64,000 bases of DNA, from positions 1 to 64,000 of the forward strand of contig NZ_CP009928.1 in assembly GCF_001021975.1 (NCBI RefSeq), written 5' to 3'. The notes beneath the pieces were generated by a model. It had not been told where the DNA came from, made no database searches, and worked only from the letters and a program-made list of their open reading frames with translations. Below, in pieces: positions 34,591-46,763 of this stretch. How positions within the stretch are numbered: position 1 is the first letter of the stretch; every line of letters begins with the position of its first letter. The stretch is from Chryseobacterium gallinarum. GTDB taxonomy: Bacteria; Bacteroidota; Bacteroidia; Flavobacteriales; Weeksellaceae. Position numbers and translations under genes: made by a program.

Positions 34591-35283
34591 ATGAGCAAGT
34601 ATTCAATAGAAGCATTTATCAATGAGACAAAAGAGAATCCACAGCAGAGAGATTATTTTGAACTGGAAACCAAGCATCTTTTAGAAATTAACCTGAACAA
34701 CCAGGCCGTATGGACCAAAAGAGGAAGTATGGTAAGTTATGTAGGTAATATCAATTTTGAAAGACAGGGCATGCTGGCAGGCGGTATAGGGAATCTTTTG
34801 AAAAAAGCAATCAGCGGAGAAGGTGCCAAACTGATGAAGGCCGAGGGAACAGGAAAACTGTATGTGGCAGATTCAGGGAAGAAAGTACGTATTCTTTATC
34901 TGAATAATGAGTCTGTATGTGTAAACGGGAATGATGTTCTGGCTCATGAACAGAGTGTGAAAAGCGACATTACTATGCTGAAAAGTATTGCAGGAATGAT
35001 GTCAGGAGGACTCTTCCAGGTAAAACTTTCAGGAACCGGACATATTGCAATTACCACTCACGGGGATCCCCTGACATTGCTTGTAACTCCTGACACCCCT
35101 GTATTTACAGATCCCAATGCTACGGTGGCATGGTCCGGAAACCTCAGCCCTGAACTTAAAACCAATGTATCTTTTAAAAGCCTTATCGGAAGAGGAAGCG
35201 GAGAAGAGTTCCAGATGAAATTCTCAGGAAACGGATGGGTACTCATCCAACCTTATGAAGAAGTTTATTTTACAGAAAAATAA
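34591..35283 (+). CDS. AIM24-family protein
   Basis: A 230-residue AIM24 (DUF124) beta-structure protein without signal peptide: VWTKRGSMVSYVGNI, GTGKLYVADSGKKVRILYL, GDPLTLLVTPDTPVFTDPNA and KFSGNGWVLIQPYEE. Related to mitochondrial AIM24; the biochemical function is not established. Followed after 53 bases by the M61 peptidase gene. Confidence 0.88.
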   Translation: MSKYSIEAFINETKENPQQRDYFELETKHLLEINLNNQAVWTKRGSMVSYVGNINFERQGMLAGGIGNLLKKAISGEGAKLMKAEGTGKLYVADSGKKVRILYLNNESVCVNGNDVLAHEQSVKSDITMLKSIAGMMSGGLFQVKLSGTGHIAITTHGDPLTLLVTPDTPVFTDPNATVAWSGNLSPELKTNVSFKSLIGRGSGEEFQMKFSGNGWVLIQPYEEVYFTEK

Positions 35284-35336
35284 GGCAACTTCACTATGGG
35301 CAATTTTGTATTTTCGTAATAACTAAATAACAACCA

Positions 35337-36872
35337 ATGAATAACTTTATAAAGTTACTTTTTGTACTCGTTATATTCCCTAATACAATGATTGCCCAAT
35401 CTTCGGGAAAAAATTATGAGTATACCATAGACCTTCTTCATATGACCGATGATAAAGTTACAGTTTCTCTTACTCCACCTAAAAACAATCTTAAACAAGG
35501 TAAGTTTATCATCCCTAAGCTGATTCCCGGATTTTATCAGGCGATGAATTTCGGACAATACATTTCCCAGTTTGTCGCCACGGATAAAAATGGCAAGAAA
35601 GTACAGACAGAACGCCTGGATACAAACAGCTGGATGGTGCATGATCTGAAAAACGTCAACAAAATATCTTACCAGGTGGCGGACGGCTGGGACTCTCTGG
35701 AAAAAGATACGCACGAAGCCAGATCTGCCGGCAGTATGTTTATAAAAGATAGTGTCTTCGTCATCAATTATAATTCTCTGATAGGCTATTTTGAAGAAAT
35801 AAAGGAAAACCCCTACCATCTCAACATCATCAAAAATAAGGATCTCTACGCCTCTTCTGCATTGGATTATCAAAAGATAAATGAAATTACAGACAGAGTC
35901 TGGGCCAAGGATTATCGGCAATTGGTAGACTCTCCTGTTCTCTATTGTATCCCTGATACCACCTGGCTCAAAGTAGGCAATACCGAAGTACTGGTGTCTT
36001 TCTATAATAAAAAGGAAAGGCATTATTCAAAAAAGATAGCTGATGAAATCCAGAATATCTTAAAAAATCAGCAGGCTTATCTGGGGGGAAAATTGCCGGT
36101 AGACAAATATGCATTTCTGATCTACTATGAAGCTTCCCGGGAAGAGGGTTATTTGGGAGACGGGCTGGAACATTCCAAATCCACCGTCTGCCTGTACCGT
36201 TCCGGAAGCATGAATTTCCTTTCCGATGCCCTGCGCAGGGTTGCATCACATGAATTTTTCCATATCATTACTCCTCTCAACATCCATTCGGGAGAAATCC
36301 AGCATTATGATTTTCTGAACCCTACCCTGTCCAGACATTTGTGGCTCTATGAAGGAATGACTGAATATGCCACGGTTCATATGCCCATAAAACAAAAAAT
36401 GATCAGCCTGGATGATTTTGAAAGAAGTATTGAAGAAAAGATCCGTAATATGAAAGAATTTGATAACACATTATCTTTTACAGAGCTCAGTAAAAATGCA
36501 ATGGAAAAACAGGATCAATATATGAATTTTTACCAGAAAGGAGCATTACTGGGTTTGTGCCTGGATATCAGATTACGGGAACTTTCCCGGGGAAAAACAG
36601 GTACCCAGGACCTGATGCTGAAACTGATGCAAAAATATGGCGAAGGCAAGTATTTTAACGATGATGAACTTTTTGACGAAATTACAAAAATGACCTTCCC
36701 TGAAATCCGGGCGTTTTTCAAAGACTTCATAGAAGGTTCTCAGCCTGTTCCTCTAAAGGAATATCTGGCCAAAGTGGGTTTTACCTATGACGAAAACCAG
36801 GAAAAAATAAGTCTGTCACCGAATCCCAACCCGAAACAGCTGGCTCTGAGAAGAGCATGGATTAATCAGTAA
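35337..36872 (+). CDS. M61-family metallopeptidase (glycyl aminopeptidase type)
   Basis: Secreted zinc aminopeptidase. Signal peptide (MNNFIKLLFVLVIFPNTMIA), an N-terminal beta domain, and the zinc site SHEFFHIITPLNIHS with the third ligand Glu in LYEGMTEYAT. M61 proteins usually end in a PDZ domain; this 511-residue copy stops shortly after the peptidase domain (ending LALRRAWINQ) and seems to lack it. Transcribed after AIM24 and before the GH109 operon. Confidence 0.9.
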   Translation: MNNFIKLLFVLVIFPNTMIAQSSGKNYEYTIDLLHMTDDKVTVSLTPPKNNLKQGKFIIPKLIPGFYQAMNFGQYISQFVATDKNGKKVQTERLDTNSWMVHDLKNVNKISYQVADGWDSLEKDTHEARSAGSMFIKDSVFVINYNSLIGYFEEIKENPYHLNIIKNKDLYASSALDYQKINEITDRVWAKDYRQLVDSPVLYCIPDTTWLKVGNTEVLVSFYNKKERHYSKKIADEIQNILKNQQAYLGGKLPVDKYAFLIYYEASREEGYLGDGLEHSKSTVCLYRSGSMNFLSDALRRVASHEFFHIITPLNIHSGEIQHYDFLNPTLSRHLWLYEGMTEYATVHMPIKQKMISLDDFERSIEEKIRNMKEFDNTLSFTELSKNAMEKQDQYMNFYQKGALLGLCLDIRLRELSRGKTGTQDLMLKLMQKYGEGKYFNDDELFDEITKMTFPEIRAFFKDFIEGSQPVPLKEYLAKVGFTYDENQEKISLSPNPNPKQLALRRAWINQ

Positions 36873-37020
36873 TCAAGGGGCATGCCTGTTTGGCAATACG
36901 ATACGGTAATCATCAGCAACCGGAAAGTGGGATCACTCATTTACTCTCCTTACATTGAACTCTCAGCGCCCATTACATCACAGTTTGCAAAAGTTTTAAT
37001 ATATTTAGAAAAAAAATTAG

Positions 37021-39306
<2,286 letters not shown>

Positions 39307-39316
<10 letters not shown>

Positions 39317-40338
39317 AAGATATTGTCGCTGAATTTATCGGTACAGAAAATTACAGTCTTTCTCCTATTACAGATGGACTGATCAATACAACTTACCTTT
39401 TGGAAGATAAGGACCGGAGAAGAAAATTTATCCTGCAAAAAATTAATCATAATGTTTTTAAACAGCCGGAAGTTGTGATCAACAATCATTTAATAATTAA
39501 TGAACTTCTCAGGTCAAATAATTATCAATTTCAGATTATAGAACCAATTCCCTCTCTTTCCCATAAATTTCTGGTAAAAGATGCCAATGATCAGTCATGG
39601 CGCATGCTGAATTTTGTAGAAAACAGCATTACCTTTCTTACCGCTCCCTCTTTACAGACTGCTTTTGAGGCGGCTAAAACCTTCAGTTACTTCCTTACCA
39701 CTGTAAATACTGAAAAGCTGCCTGCTATAGAAGCTCCCCTTCCTGATTTTCTCAATTTTGAAAAAAGAATTGCGGATTATAAAAGCTCACTGGAAAGTGC
39801 GGCTCCTCATTTAAAAGAAAGTGCAAAGGCTGAAATAGAGATTACCAATCAGCTTCTTTCCTTACCTGATCAATGGATAGAAATGGAGAAAAGCAATCAG
39901 ATTCCCAAAAGAATCATTCATGCAGATGTAAAAATCAGCAATATCCTCTTCGATCAGAACCATAATCCGTTAGCTGTCATTGATCTGGATACGATGATGA
40001 TTTCTACGATTTTATATGATTTTGGAACGATGATCCAGTCCTATACCAATACTACCCATGAAGATGACGGAAGCGCCAAAAACAATTTTAATCCTGAAAT
40101 GTATGAGGCTGTAAAAGAAGGATTCCTATTTTATCTGAAAGAAAAATTAGCCCCGGAAGAATCTGCCCATCTTGATTATGCTGCGCAGGTGGCCATTTAT
40201 ATCCAGGAAGTTCGTTTTTTAACCGATTACCTGAATGGAAGCACCTACTATTCTATCACCCATCCGGAACATAATCTGGACAGAACAAAAAATCAATTGG
40301 AGCTATTAAAAGGATTAAGGGAGTATTTGGGTACTTAA
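39307..40338 (+). CDS. N-acetylhexosamine kinase-like phosphotransferase (NahK/APH fold)
   Basis: APH-family kinase with SPITDGLINTTYLL (nucleotide loop), RRKFILQKINHN (the Lys), the catalytic IIHADVKISNILF (HxD), and VIDLDTMM. The relation to NahK, which phosphorylates GlcNAc/GalNAc at C1 in the bifidobacterial lacto-N-biose pathway, rests on these segments and on its operon. 343 residues. It is the last gene of the three-gene operon. Confidence 0.82.
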
Positions 40339-40433
40339 TAAAACTACAAAAGATTTTTGAAGCGCCCAGTTTTTGAAGTTAAAAGCATTGCGCAGAAAGG
40401 CACTAAAGGTTTAAAGTCAAAAGTTTTTATAAA

Positions 40434-40514
40434 ATCTGCAATATCTGCTTAATCTGCGCGCGGCTAAAATTATACACAAACATCTGTGTTAATCTGGTAC
40501 ATCTGTGGTTAAAA
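40434..40514 (+). repeat. Dispersed intergenic repeat, copy 1
   Basis: The last 40 bases (40475-40514, ending TCTGTGGTTAAAA) match 44515-44554 on the opposite strand at 37 of 40 positions by my alignment. The stretch before them (about 40434-40468, ATCTGCAATATCTGC and following) resembles 53530-53568 more loosely. It lies between convergent genes. Confidence 0.6.
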
Positions 40515-40557
40515 TTTAATCATAAAAAAGCTTTGACACTATGCAATCTGGAGAGTT

Positions 40558-41055
40558 TTATTTTAGAAAACCAAGAATCTTTTTCCATTCCTCTAATTTC
40601 TTTTCAAATGGAATGGTATAAGCCGGACTGGTTGACGGCAGTAAAAAAACAGGTAAATCATTATCCTTTCCCAACAATTTGACCAGGTTTTTATAAGACT
40701 TTCCGCCGTTACAAAAAATCGCTTTGATATTCGGATGTGCTTCCAGCAGGCCGGCAATCTGATTGGCCTCTTCATTTTTAATTTCAGAATCCAGGCTTCC
40801 TTTTCTTTCGCAGGAATCTATGACATCCCAGAGGGCAATATGATGCTTTTTTAATGTTTCAATTCTTTGGGCATAGTCTTCCGTAAATTCTTCGTTTACC
40901 AATGTCAATATAATCCTCCAGAATTTGTTCTGGGGATGGGCATAATATTGCTGTTTTTCCAGTGATTTGCCTCCCGGAATGGAACCCAGGATCAGAATTT
41001 GAGATTGAGAGTCGATAATGGGAGGAAATGAAAAAATACGGTTTTGCATATTCAA
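40558..41055 (-). CDS. DNA-deoxyinosine (hypoxanthine) glycosylase
   Basis: UDG-superfamily family 6 enzyme that removes deaminated adenine. 165 residues with the start block ILILGSIPGGKSLEKQ, QYYAHPQNKFWRII, the catalytic-region ALWDVIDSCERKGS, and LLPSTSPAY near the end. No operon partner. Confidence 0.88.
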   Translation of the reverse strand: MNMQNRIFSFPPIIDSQSQILILGSIPGGKSLEKQQYYAHPQNKFWRIILTLVNEEFTEDYAQRIETLKKHHIALWDVIDSCERKGSLDSEIKNEEANQIAGLLEAHPNIKAIFCNGGKSYKNLVKLLGKDNDLPVFLLPSTSPAYTIPFEKKLEEWKKILGFLK

Positions 41056-41095
41056 ATATATGTATTTTGGCTAAGGCCAATGGAATTTCTACCAT

Positions 41096-41125
41096 AAAAA
41101 AGCGGGCTAAAGCCCGCTCTATTGA
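41096..41125 (-). terminator. Terminator/REP-like hairpin, second copy
   Basis: AGCGGGCT (41101-41108) AA AGCCCGCT (41111-41118) with an A-run to its left (T-run on minus) and CTATTGAT after it. It ends the S9 peptidase gene and matches 31126-31156. Confidence 0.75.
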
Positions 41126-41131
41126 TGTTTT

Positions 41132-43126
41132 TTATAATGTTTCTTTCAGCCAATCGAAGAATTCTCTCTGCCATACCAACCCGTTCTGCGGATGAAGTAC
41201 CCAGTGGTTTTCGTTCGGGAAATAGACCAGTTTAGATTTCAATCCTCTTAATTTGGCAGCCTGGAATGCCTCCTGCCCTTGTTCATAAGGAACACGGAAA
41301 TCAATTCCTCCCTGAACAATCATAATCGGTTTGTTCCATTTTTCTACAAAATTGCTCGGATTGAATTCTGTATAGGCTTTTGGTTGAGGCTTTTCCCACG
41401 GAGAACCGATATCCCAGTTTGCAAACCAAAGTTCTTCAGTGGTCAGATACCATGATTTCATATCAAACAATCCATCGTGTGCGATAAACGTTTTGAATCT
41501 GTTTTCGTGGATCCCTGCTAACATAAACACACTGTACCCACCATAGCTTGCTCCTACAGCTGCTACCCTGTCTCCGTCTACGTAAGGAAGGGTCTTGGCG
41601 TAATCTGTAGCGGCAAGATAATCTCTCATCGGCTGTCCTCCCCAATCTCTGGAAATATCTTCATTCCATTTTGTCCCCCAGCCTGGCATTCCTCTTCTGT
41701 TAGGTGCTACTACGATATATCCGTTTGCCGTCATTAAAGCAAAATTCCATCTGGTACTGAAATACTGTGTCAATGCAGATTGCGGGCCTCCCTGGCAGTA
41801 AACTAAAGTCGGGTACTTTTTATTCGGATCAAAGTTAGGTGGATAATGGAACCATACTCCCATTTCTTTACCGTCCGAAGTTTTTACCATTTTAAGTTCA
41901 GATTTTCCCTGCGCCAGCTTGGCATAGGTCTCTTTATTCACTTCGGTAACCTGTTTCATTTCCCCATTTTTAAGATTCACAGAAAATAATTCCGTAGCAT
42001 GGTTTACATCTGTTCTTCCTACTAAGAGTGAGGTTTTATTATCGGTGAAAATTTCGTTAACATCGAAATCCCCTTTTGTAATCTGTTGTACTTTTGCTGA
42101 TTTTGAATCCAGGGAGAAAAGCTGCTTTGTTCCTCTGTAGGCTGCCGTAAAATAAATTGTTTTTGAATCGGCTCCCCAAAGAACATCCCCGGAAACACTA
42201 TCATCCCAGCCGGCTGTAAGGTTAGTGGTCTTTCCGCTCTTCCAATCCATGATTTTTATATCATTTTTATCCGCTTCATAACCATCTCTGGCCATACTTT
42301 GCCAAACCAAAGACTTTCCATCCGGGCTGAATTTAGGGTTTACATCGTAACCTTTATTTGATTCTGTAAGGTTTTTTGTAGTTCCTGAAGCCATGTCGTA
42401 AGCAAAAATATCCGTGTTGGTACTTATTGCATACTCTTTTCCGCTTTTAGGTTTTGTAACATATAAAAGCTGTGAAGAATCCGGGCTCCAGATAAAATCT
42501 TCCGTTCCACCAAAAGGTCTCTGAGGAGAATCCCAAGTTTTACCTTCGAGAAGATCTTTTGCAGCCTCTACTTTATCTGCTGTATTCACAACAAATATAT
42601 GGTTGTATTTTCCTTCATTAAAGTAATCCCAGTGTCTGTGATTCAGATCAGTATAGACTTGGGCCGTAGTTTTGGGAGTATCTGCATATTTATCTTTTCC
42701 CATTAGTTTTTCTACCAGCACCTGCTTGCTGAAAGCAATTCTTTTTCCATCCGGAGAAATCACGATATTATCAGCTTCCCCGATGGTATAAAAATCGTTC
42801 CAGGTTTTTCCTGTATCTCTGGAAAGATAAATTTTATCTCCTTCCTGAGCATAAATCCCATTTTTATCCCATTGGATGAGAGATTTTTTACCAAAATCAA
42901 TTTTCGTGGATTGATGATTAAGAACATTCAGGAAATAGTTCTCGTTTTTTGTTTTTTCTGTTTTCAGATCCACCTGTCCTACTTTATAGATAAGAGAAGC
43001 CTGATCCGGTGAAACTGCCTGTACTCCTACTTTTTTCAAAGTCCAAAGAATTTCAGGCGTCATTACTTGTTGTGCATTCATTAAAAGCGGAGCTGCCAGA
43101 GCCAGCAGACTGTACTTAAGTTTCAT
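41132..43126 (-). CDS. Secreted S9-family prolyl oligopeptidase-like peptidase
   Basis: Serine peptidase of the dipeptidyl-peptidase IV / acylaminoacyl-peptidase class. Signal peptide (SLLALAAPLLMNAQQ), an N-terminal beta-propeller with WSPDSSQLLYV-type blades, and a C-terminal hydrolase domain with the nucleophile Ser in GASYGGYSVF, Asp in QGGIDFRVP and His in NENHWVLHP. 664 residues. Likely periplasmic di- or oligopeptide degradation. Confidence 0.93.
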   Translation of the reverse strand: MKLKYSLLALAAPLLMNAQQVMTPEILWTLKKVGVQAVSPDQASLIYKVGQVDLKTEKTKNENYFLNVLNHQSTKIDFGKKSLIQWDKNGIYAQEGDKIYLSRDTGKTWNDFYTIGEADNIVISPDGKRIAFSKQVLVEKLMGKDKYADTPKTTAQVYTDLNHRHWDYFNEGKYNHIFVVNTADKVEAAKDLLEGKTWDSPQRPFGGTEDFIWSPDSSQLLYVTKPKSGKEYAISTNTDIFAYDMASGTTKNLTESNKGYDVNPKFSPDGKSLVWQSMARDGYEADKNDIKIMDWKSGKTTNLTAGWDDSVSGDVLWGADSKTIYFTAAYRGTKQLFSLDSKSAKVQQITKGDFDVNEIFTDNKTSLLVGRTDVNHATELFSVNLKNGEMKQVTEVNKETYAKLAQGKSELKMVKTSDGKEMGVWFHYPPNFDPNKKYPTLVYCQGGPQSALTQYFSTRWNFALMTANGYIVVAPNRRGMPGWGTKWNEDISRDWGGQPMRDYLAATDYAKTLPYVDGDRVAAVGASYGGYSVFMLAGIHENRFKTFIAHDGLFDMKSWYLTTEELWFANWDIGSPWEKPQPKAYTEFNPSNFVEKWNKPIMIVQGGIDFRVPYEQGQEAFQAAKLRGLKSKLVYFPNENHWVLHPQNGLVWQREFFDWLKETL

Positions 43127-43360
43127 ATGTTACTATTCATTTTTAGCGGAATTATAAATCATTCCGGATTCATAATTCCTTTATTAAATTCAAAGATTGC
43201 CAAAGTTAGTGTTTAAAATAAAAATTACCGAAAGAATTAACATTAAAGTTGAAAGAAAGGTGAAGAAATCGGATAAAGAAGGTGAAGTTAATTCATAAAC
43301 GTACAAACTTTCTTATTGTACTCTCCGAATCCGGGTTTCATCTAAAAATTATCAACAAAA

Positions 43361-43389
43361 AAGCCCGCTGGTATATTACCAACGGGCTT
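43361..43389 (-). terminator. Terminator of the holin-like gene
   Basis: AAGCCCG-ct-GGTA / TACC-aa-CGGGCTT stem, with an A-run to its left that reads as a T-run on the minus strand. Confidence 0.75.
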
Positions 43390-43410
43390 CTGTAAGTGTA
43401 TGTGAGTTAA

Positions 43411-43755
43411 TTAATCTCCGTCTGAAAACATTGAATTGGCCAAAGAAGTTACAATTGACAAAAGTATACTAAAAATAAGTGCCCACCAGAAACCATTTAC
43501 CACCATGCTGTCTATAAAATAATCTGCAATCAGGATAATGGCTGCATTAATCACCAGGGCAAAAAGGCCCAATGTAATAATAGTAAGCGGAAGGCCAAAC
43601 AGACTTAAAATCGGTTTTACAAAGATATTCAGGATTCCCAGTACAATCGCAAAAATAATAGCTGAAGAAAAGCTTTCAAATTGGACTCCCGGTAAAATTT
43701 TAGTTAAAAGGTACGCAACTATTGCCGTAATAAACAATCGGATAAGTAAGTTCAT
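43411..43755 (-). CDS. Phage-holin-family-4-like membrane protein
   Basis: A 114-residue integral membrane protein with about four helices: LIRLFITAIVAYLLTKI, AIIFAIVLGILNIFVKP, ILTLGLFALVINAAIIL-like and WWALIFSILLSIVTSL. It is the common bacterial Phage_holin_4_2 / YvlD type, which is chromosomal and whose function is unclear. No phage genes are near it. Confidence 0.88.
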   Translation of the reverse strand: MNLLIRLFITAIVAYLLTKILPGVQFESFSSAIIFAIVLGILNIFVKPILSLFGLPLTIITLGLFALVINAAIILIADYFIDSMVVNGFWWALIFSILLSIVTSLANSMFSDGD

Positions 43756-43864
43756 TTTTTTAATTTTTTAATAGTGATGGGGTATATGGAGCAAAAGCCA
43801 TTCCATTTTCAAGAAATTATTTTTAACTAATTTATCTGTTCAGTTAATATTTACAGCTCTTTCA

Positions 43865-44287
43865 TTATTTTATTTTCATCATCGTCACCAAAGAAGTAGC
43901 ACAATGACTTTCCGACCCGGATTTTTCATCCAAAACATAAATTTCTGTTCTGACCACACTAATTTTTGCTCCTCCTTTAACCACATAAGATTTTGAAACC
44001 AGTGCATCTCCCATCGCGGGACGAAGATAATTAACCTTTAATTCTACCGTCACTACATAACAATCTTCTTCATAGTGACTTACTGCGGCATATCCTGAGG
44101 AAACATCCACCAGGGAGGCAATCATAGCTCCATTAAACATTCCGGCTTTTCTGGTCATCAATTCCATTTTAGGAATTTTCATGGAAATGAAATCGGTTTC
44201 CACTTCCAGTAATTCTGCCCTGTAAAATTTTAATGTTTCGGACCGATGGAAGCTGTCTGTAATGAGTTTCTTTTTTTCTGGGGTCAT
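43865..44287 (-). CDS. Hotdog-fold thioesterase (PaaI/DUF4442-type)
   Basis: A 140-residue acyl-CoA thioesterase-like protein: GMFNGAMIASLVDVSSGYAA (hotdog helix) with VTVELKVNYLRPAMGDALV strand. Hydrolyses a CoA thioester in this family; the substrate is unknown. Lies alone upstream of the holin-like gene. Confidence 0.8.
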   Translation of the reverse strand: MTPEKKKLITDSFHRSETLKFYRAELLEVETDFISMKIPKMELMTRKAGMFNGAMIASLVDVSSGYAAVSHYEEDCYVVTVELKVNYLRPAMGDALVSKSYVVKGGAKISVVRTEIYVLDEKSGSESHCATSLVTMMKIK

Positions 44288-44609
44288 TTTTCTTCAATTT
44301 GAAGGTAAAGGTAAAGATTGATTTAACAAGGAAAAAATGAAAGATTAAGAAAGTCAGTTAATGCAGGAAAGTTTCCTGGTATTGGGTTCGGATGACGATA
44401 CAGCAGATTTTATAAAAACCTTTGATTTTTAAAACTTATGTGTACTTCTCAGCGTTATCATTTTAACTTTAAAAACTAAAGTGTTTAAAACTTTTGTGAC
44501 TTTTGTGGTTTTAATTTTAACCACAGATGTCCCAGATTAACAAAGATGTTTATGCTTTTATTAACCACAAAAAACGTAAATGTTTAAGCTTTAAAATTGT
44601 CTGATTAAA
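44288..44609. other. Gap with repeat copy 2
   Basis: Contains the minus-strand copy of the dispersed repeat (44515-44554) and short AT-rich repeats such as CTTTTGTGACTTTTGTGG (about 44491-44508). No gene seen. Confidence 0.6.
44515..44554 (-). repeat. Dispersed intergenic repeat, copy 2
   Basis: Reverse complement of 40475-40514 with three mismatches by my alignment. Both copies are intergenic. Confidence 0.6.
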
Positions 44610-46736
44610 CTAAGAAAGTGATATCAGGAAATCATCACTCAGAACCAGAACTCCTTCTGTCAATGTGTCGGGATGTGCATTAAAGCCTTTCAGTTTTGAA
44701 GTTTTTCCTTTTAAAATGAGATCCATCAACTGTTTATCAGAAAGTTTCTTTCCAAAGATTTCAAAACTGATTTTAAAACCACAATTCTTAAAATCGGAGC
44801 ATCCGACAGCTGTTTTTCCTTTGAGTAGATTGTGTGTTTTACATTTCGGACATTGAGTTTCTTCCCAGGGTTGAAGTTCTTTTTTCTGGGCAGGTTCTCT
44901 TTTTTTCTTTTCCTTTACCTGTTCTTTCTCTTCTTCCTGTAATGTAATAACTTTTCCTTTTCCATACACCACTTTTTCAGTAAGTTCTGTTACCATCTGA
45001 ATAAGTTCTTCTTTAAAAAGATTGGCTTCATATTCGCCCTTTTCAATCTTACGAAGTTTTAATTCCCATTCACCGGTCAGTTCCGGGCTTTTTAAAAGCT
45101 CGTCTTCGATGGTATCGATCAGCTGGATTCCGGTTTGGGTGGCAAACAGGTTTTTCCTTTTCTTTTCGATGTATTTTCTTTTGAAAAGGGTTTCAATAAT
45201 ATTGGCACGGGTGGATGGTCTTCCGATCCCATTGTTTTTCAGTAATTCGCGCAGTTCTTCATCTTCTACCTGCTTTCCCGCCGTTTCCATAGCCCTCAGT
45301 AAGGTTGCTTCAGTGTAAGGTTTCGGAGGTGATGTTTTTCCCTGGTGGATCATAGGGTCGTGTGGACCGGTTTCTCCCACTACAAATTCAGGAATGGTTT
45401 GTTCTTCTTCTTTTTCCTTTTCCTTATCTGCAGACTCTTCTTTGGGTTCCTTTGCATAAACAGCTCTCCATCCCGGCTCCAGGACCTGCCTTCCGCTGGT
45501 TTTAAAAGGAATAGTCCCTACCTTTCCTTCTACCAGGGTATTTGAGATTTTACATTCCGGATAGAAAACAGCAATAAAACGTTTGGCAATCAGATCATAA
45601 ATCAGTTTTTCTTCTCTGCTCAGGTTTTGAGACGGCGGAACTTCTGTAGGGATGATGGCATGGTGATCGGTTACTTTTGTATCGTCAAAAACAGCTTTAG
45701 ACTTTGGAATAGGAGCTTCCAGCAATGGAGCAATCAGATCCTGGTAAGGGTACATTTTTTGTAGAATTCCTTCTATTTTCGGATATAAGCTCTCGGATAG
45801 ATAGGTGGTGTCTACACGTGGATAGGTTACATGTTTCTTTTCGTAGAGACTCTGAATATAATTAAGTGTATTCTCCGCCGAATATCCGTATTTTTTGTTA
45901 GCTTCCACCTGGAGCCCGGTTAGGTCAAAAAGCCGCGGATTTTTTTCTTTTCCTTCTTTAATTTCAAAAGAAACGATCTCAAAAGGATTTACTTTAAGAT
46001 ATTCCAGTCCTTTTTCTGCACGTTCCAGGGTCTTTAACCGATCAATAGCGGCATTAAAAATAACATCCCGGTATTTGGTTTTCAGTTCCCAGTATTCTTC
46101 TACGGTAAAGGCATCTATTTCTTTCTGACGCTGAACCAGCATGGCTAAAGTGGGAGTCTGCACTCTCCCGATGGAAAGCACCGCCTTATTCCCTCCGAAT
46201 TTTTTGGTGAAAAGCCTGGTTGCGTTAATTCCCAGCAGCCAGTCTCCTATGGCTCTGGCATTTCCGGCCAGATAAAGATTTTTATAATCTTCAGCAGGCT
46301 TCAGATTGGCAAAACCTTCTTTGATAGCTTCTTCCGTCAGGGAAGAAATCCATAAACGCTGTATTGGTTTGTTACACTTTGCCTTTTGCAATACCCAACG
46401 CTGAATCAATTCTCCCTCTTGCCCGGCATCCCCACAATTGATAACCTCGTCACAGTTTTCAACTAATTTTTCAATCACCTTAAACTGGTTTTCAACGCCT
46501 TTATTGGGAATCAGCTTTATTCCGAAACTGCTGGGAATAATCGGCAGTGAAAACAAATTCCATGATTTGAACTGTGGTCCGTAATCATGAGGCTCTTTGA
46601 GGGTACAAAGATGTCCGAAGGTCCATGTCACACAATAGCCGTTTCCTTCCATATAGCCTTGTTTAGGTGTAGTAGCACCTAATACTTTGGCAATATCTCT
46701 GGCAACACTTGGTTTTTCGGCAATACATAATTTCAT
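44610..46736 (-). CDS. topB: DNA topoisomerase III
   Basis: Type IA topoisomerase that decatenates DNA. From the ATG at 46736 it reads MKLCIAEKPSVARDIAKVLG, the TOPRIM start, then NCGDAGQEGELIQRW (DxD metal site), the active-site HVTYPRVDTTYLS with Tyr, and a C-terminal zinc-ribbon-like CPKCKTHNLLKG...CSDFKNC. About 708 residues, normal for topB. The frame continues 9 codons upstream, but the conserved start is the second ATG. Confidence 0.94.
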   Translation of the reverse strand: MKLCIAEKPSVARDIAKVLGATTPKQGYMEGNGYCVTWTFGHLCTLKEPHDYGPQFKSWNLFSLPIIPSSFGIKLIPNKGVENQFKVIEKLVENCDEVINCGDAGQEGELIQRWVLQKAKCNKPIQRLWISSLTEEAIKEGFANLKPAEDYKNLYLAGNARAIGDWLLGINATRLFTKKFGGNKAVLSIGRVQTPTLAMLVQRQKEIDAFTVEEYWELKTKYRDVIFNAAIDRLKTLERAEKGLEYLKVNPFEIVSFEIKEGKEKNPRLFDLTGLQVEANKKYGYSAENTLNYIQSLYEKKHVTYPRVDTTYLSESLYPKIEGILQKMYPYQDLIAPLLEAPIPKSKAVFDDTKVTDHHAIIPTEVPPSQNLSREEKLIYDLIAKRFIAVFYPECKISNTLVEGKVGTIPFKTSGRQVLEPGWRAVYAKEPKEESADKEKEKEEEQTIPEFVVGETGPHDPMIHQGKTSPPKPYTEATLLRAMETAGKQVEDEELRELLKNNGIGRPSTRANIIETLFKRKYIEKKRKNLFATQTGIQLIDTIEDELLKSPELTGEWELKLRKIEKGEYEANLFKEELIQMVTELTEKVVYGKGKVITLQEEEKEQVKEKKKREPAQKKELQPWEETQCPKCKTHNLLKGKTAVGCSDFKNCGFKISFEIFGKKLSDKQLMDLILKGKTSKLKGFNAHPDTLTEGVLVLSDDFLISLS

Positions 46737-46763
46737 GAACTCAGGTTTATTGAAGGAGTGCAA

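Noticed and set aside
43411..43755. Holin-like gene as sign of a prophage
   Set aside because: This family is common on bacterial chromosomes, and no phage structural, lysis or integration gene lies near it.
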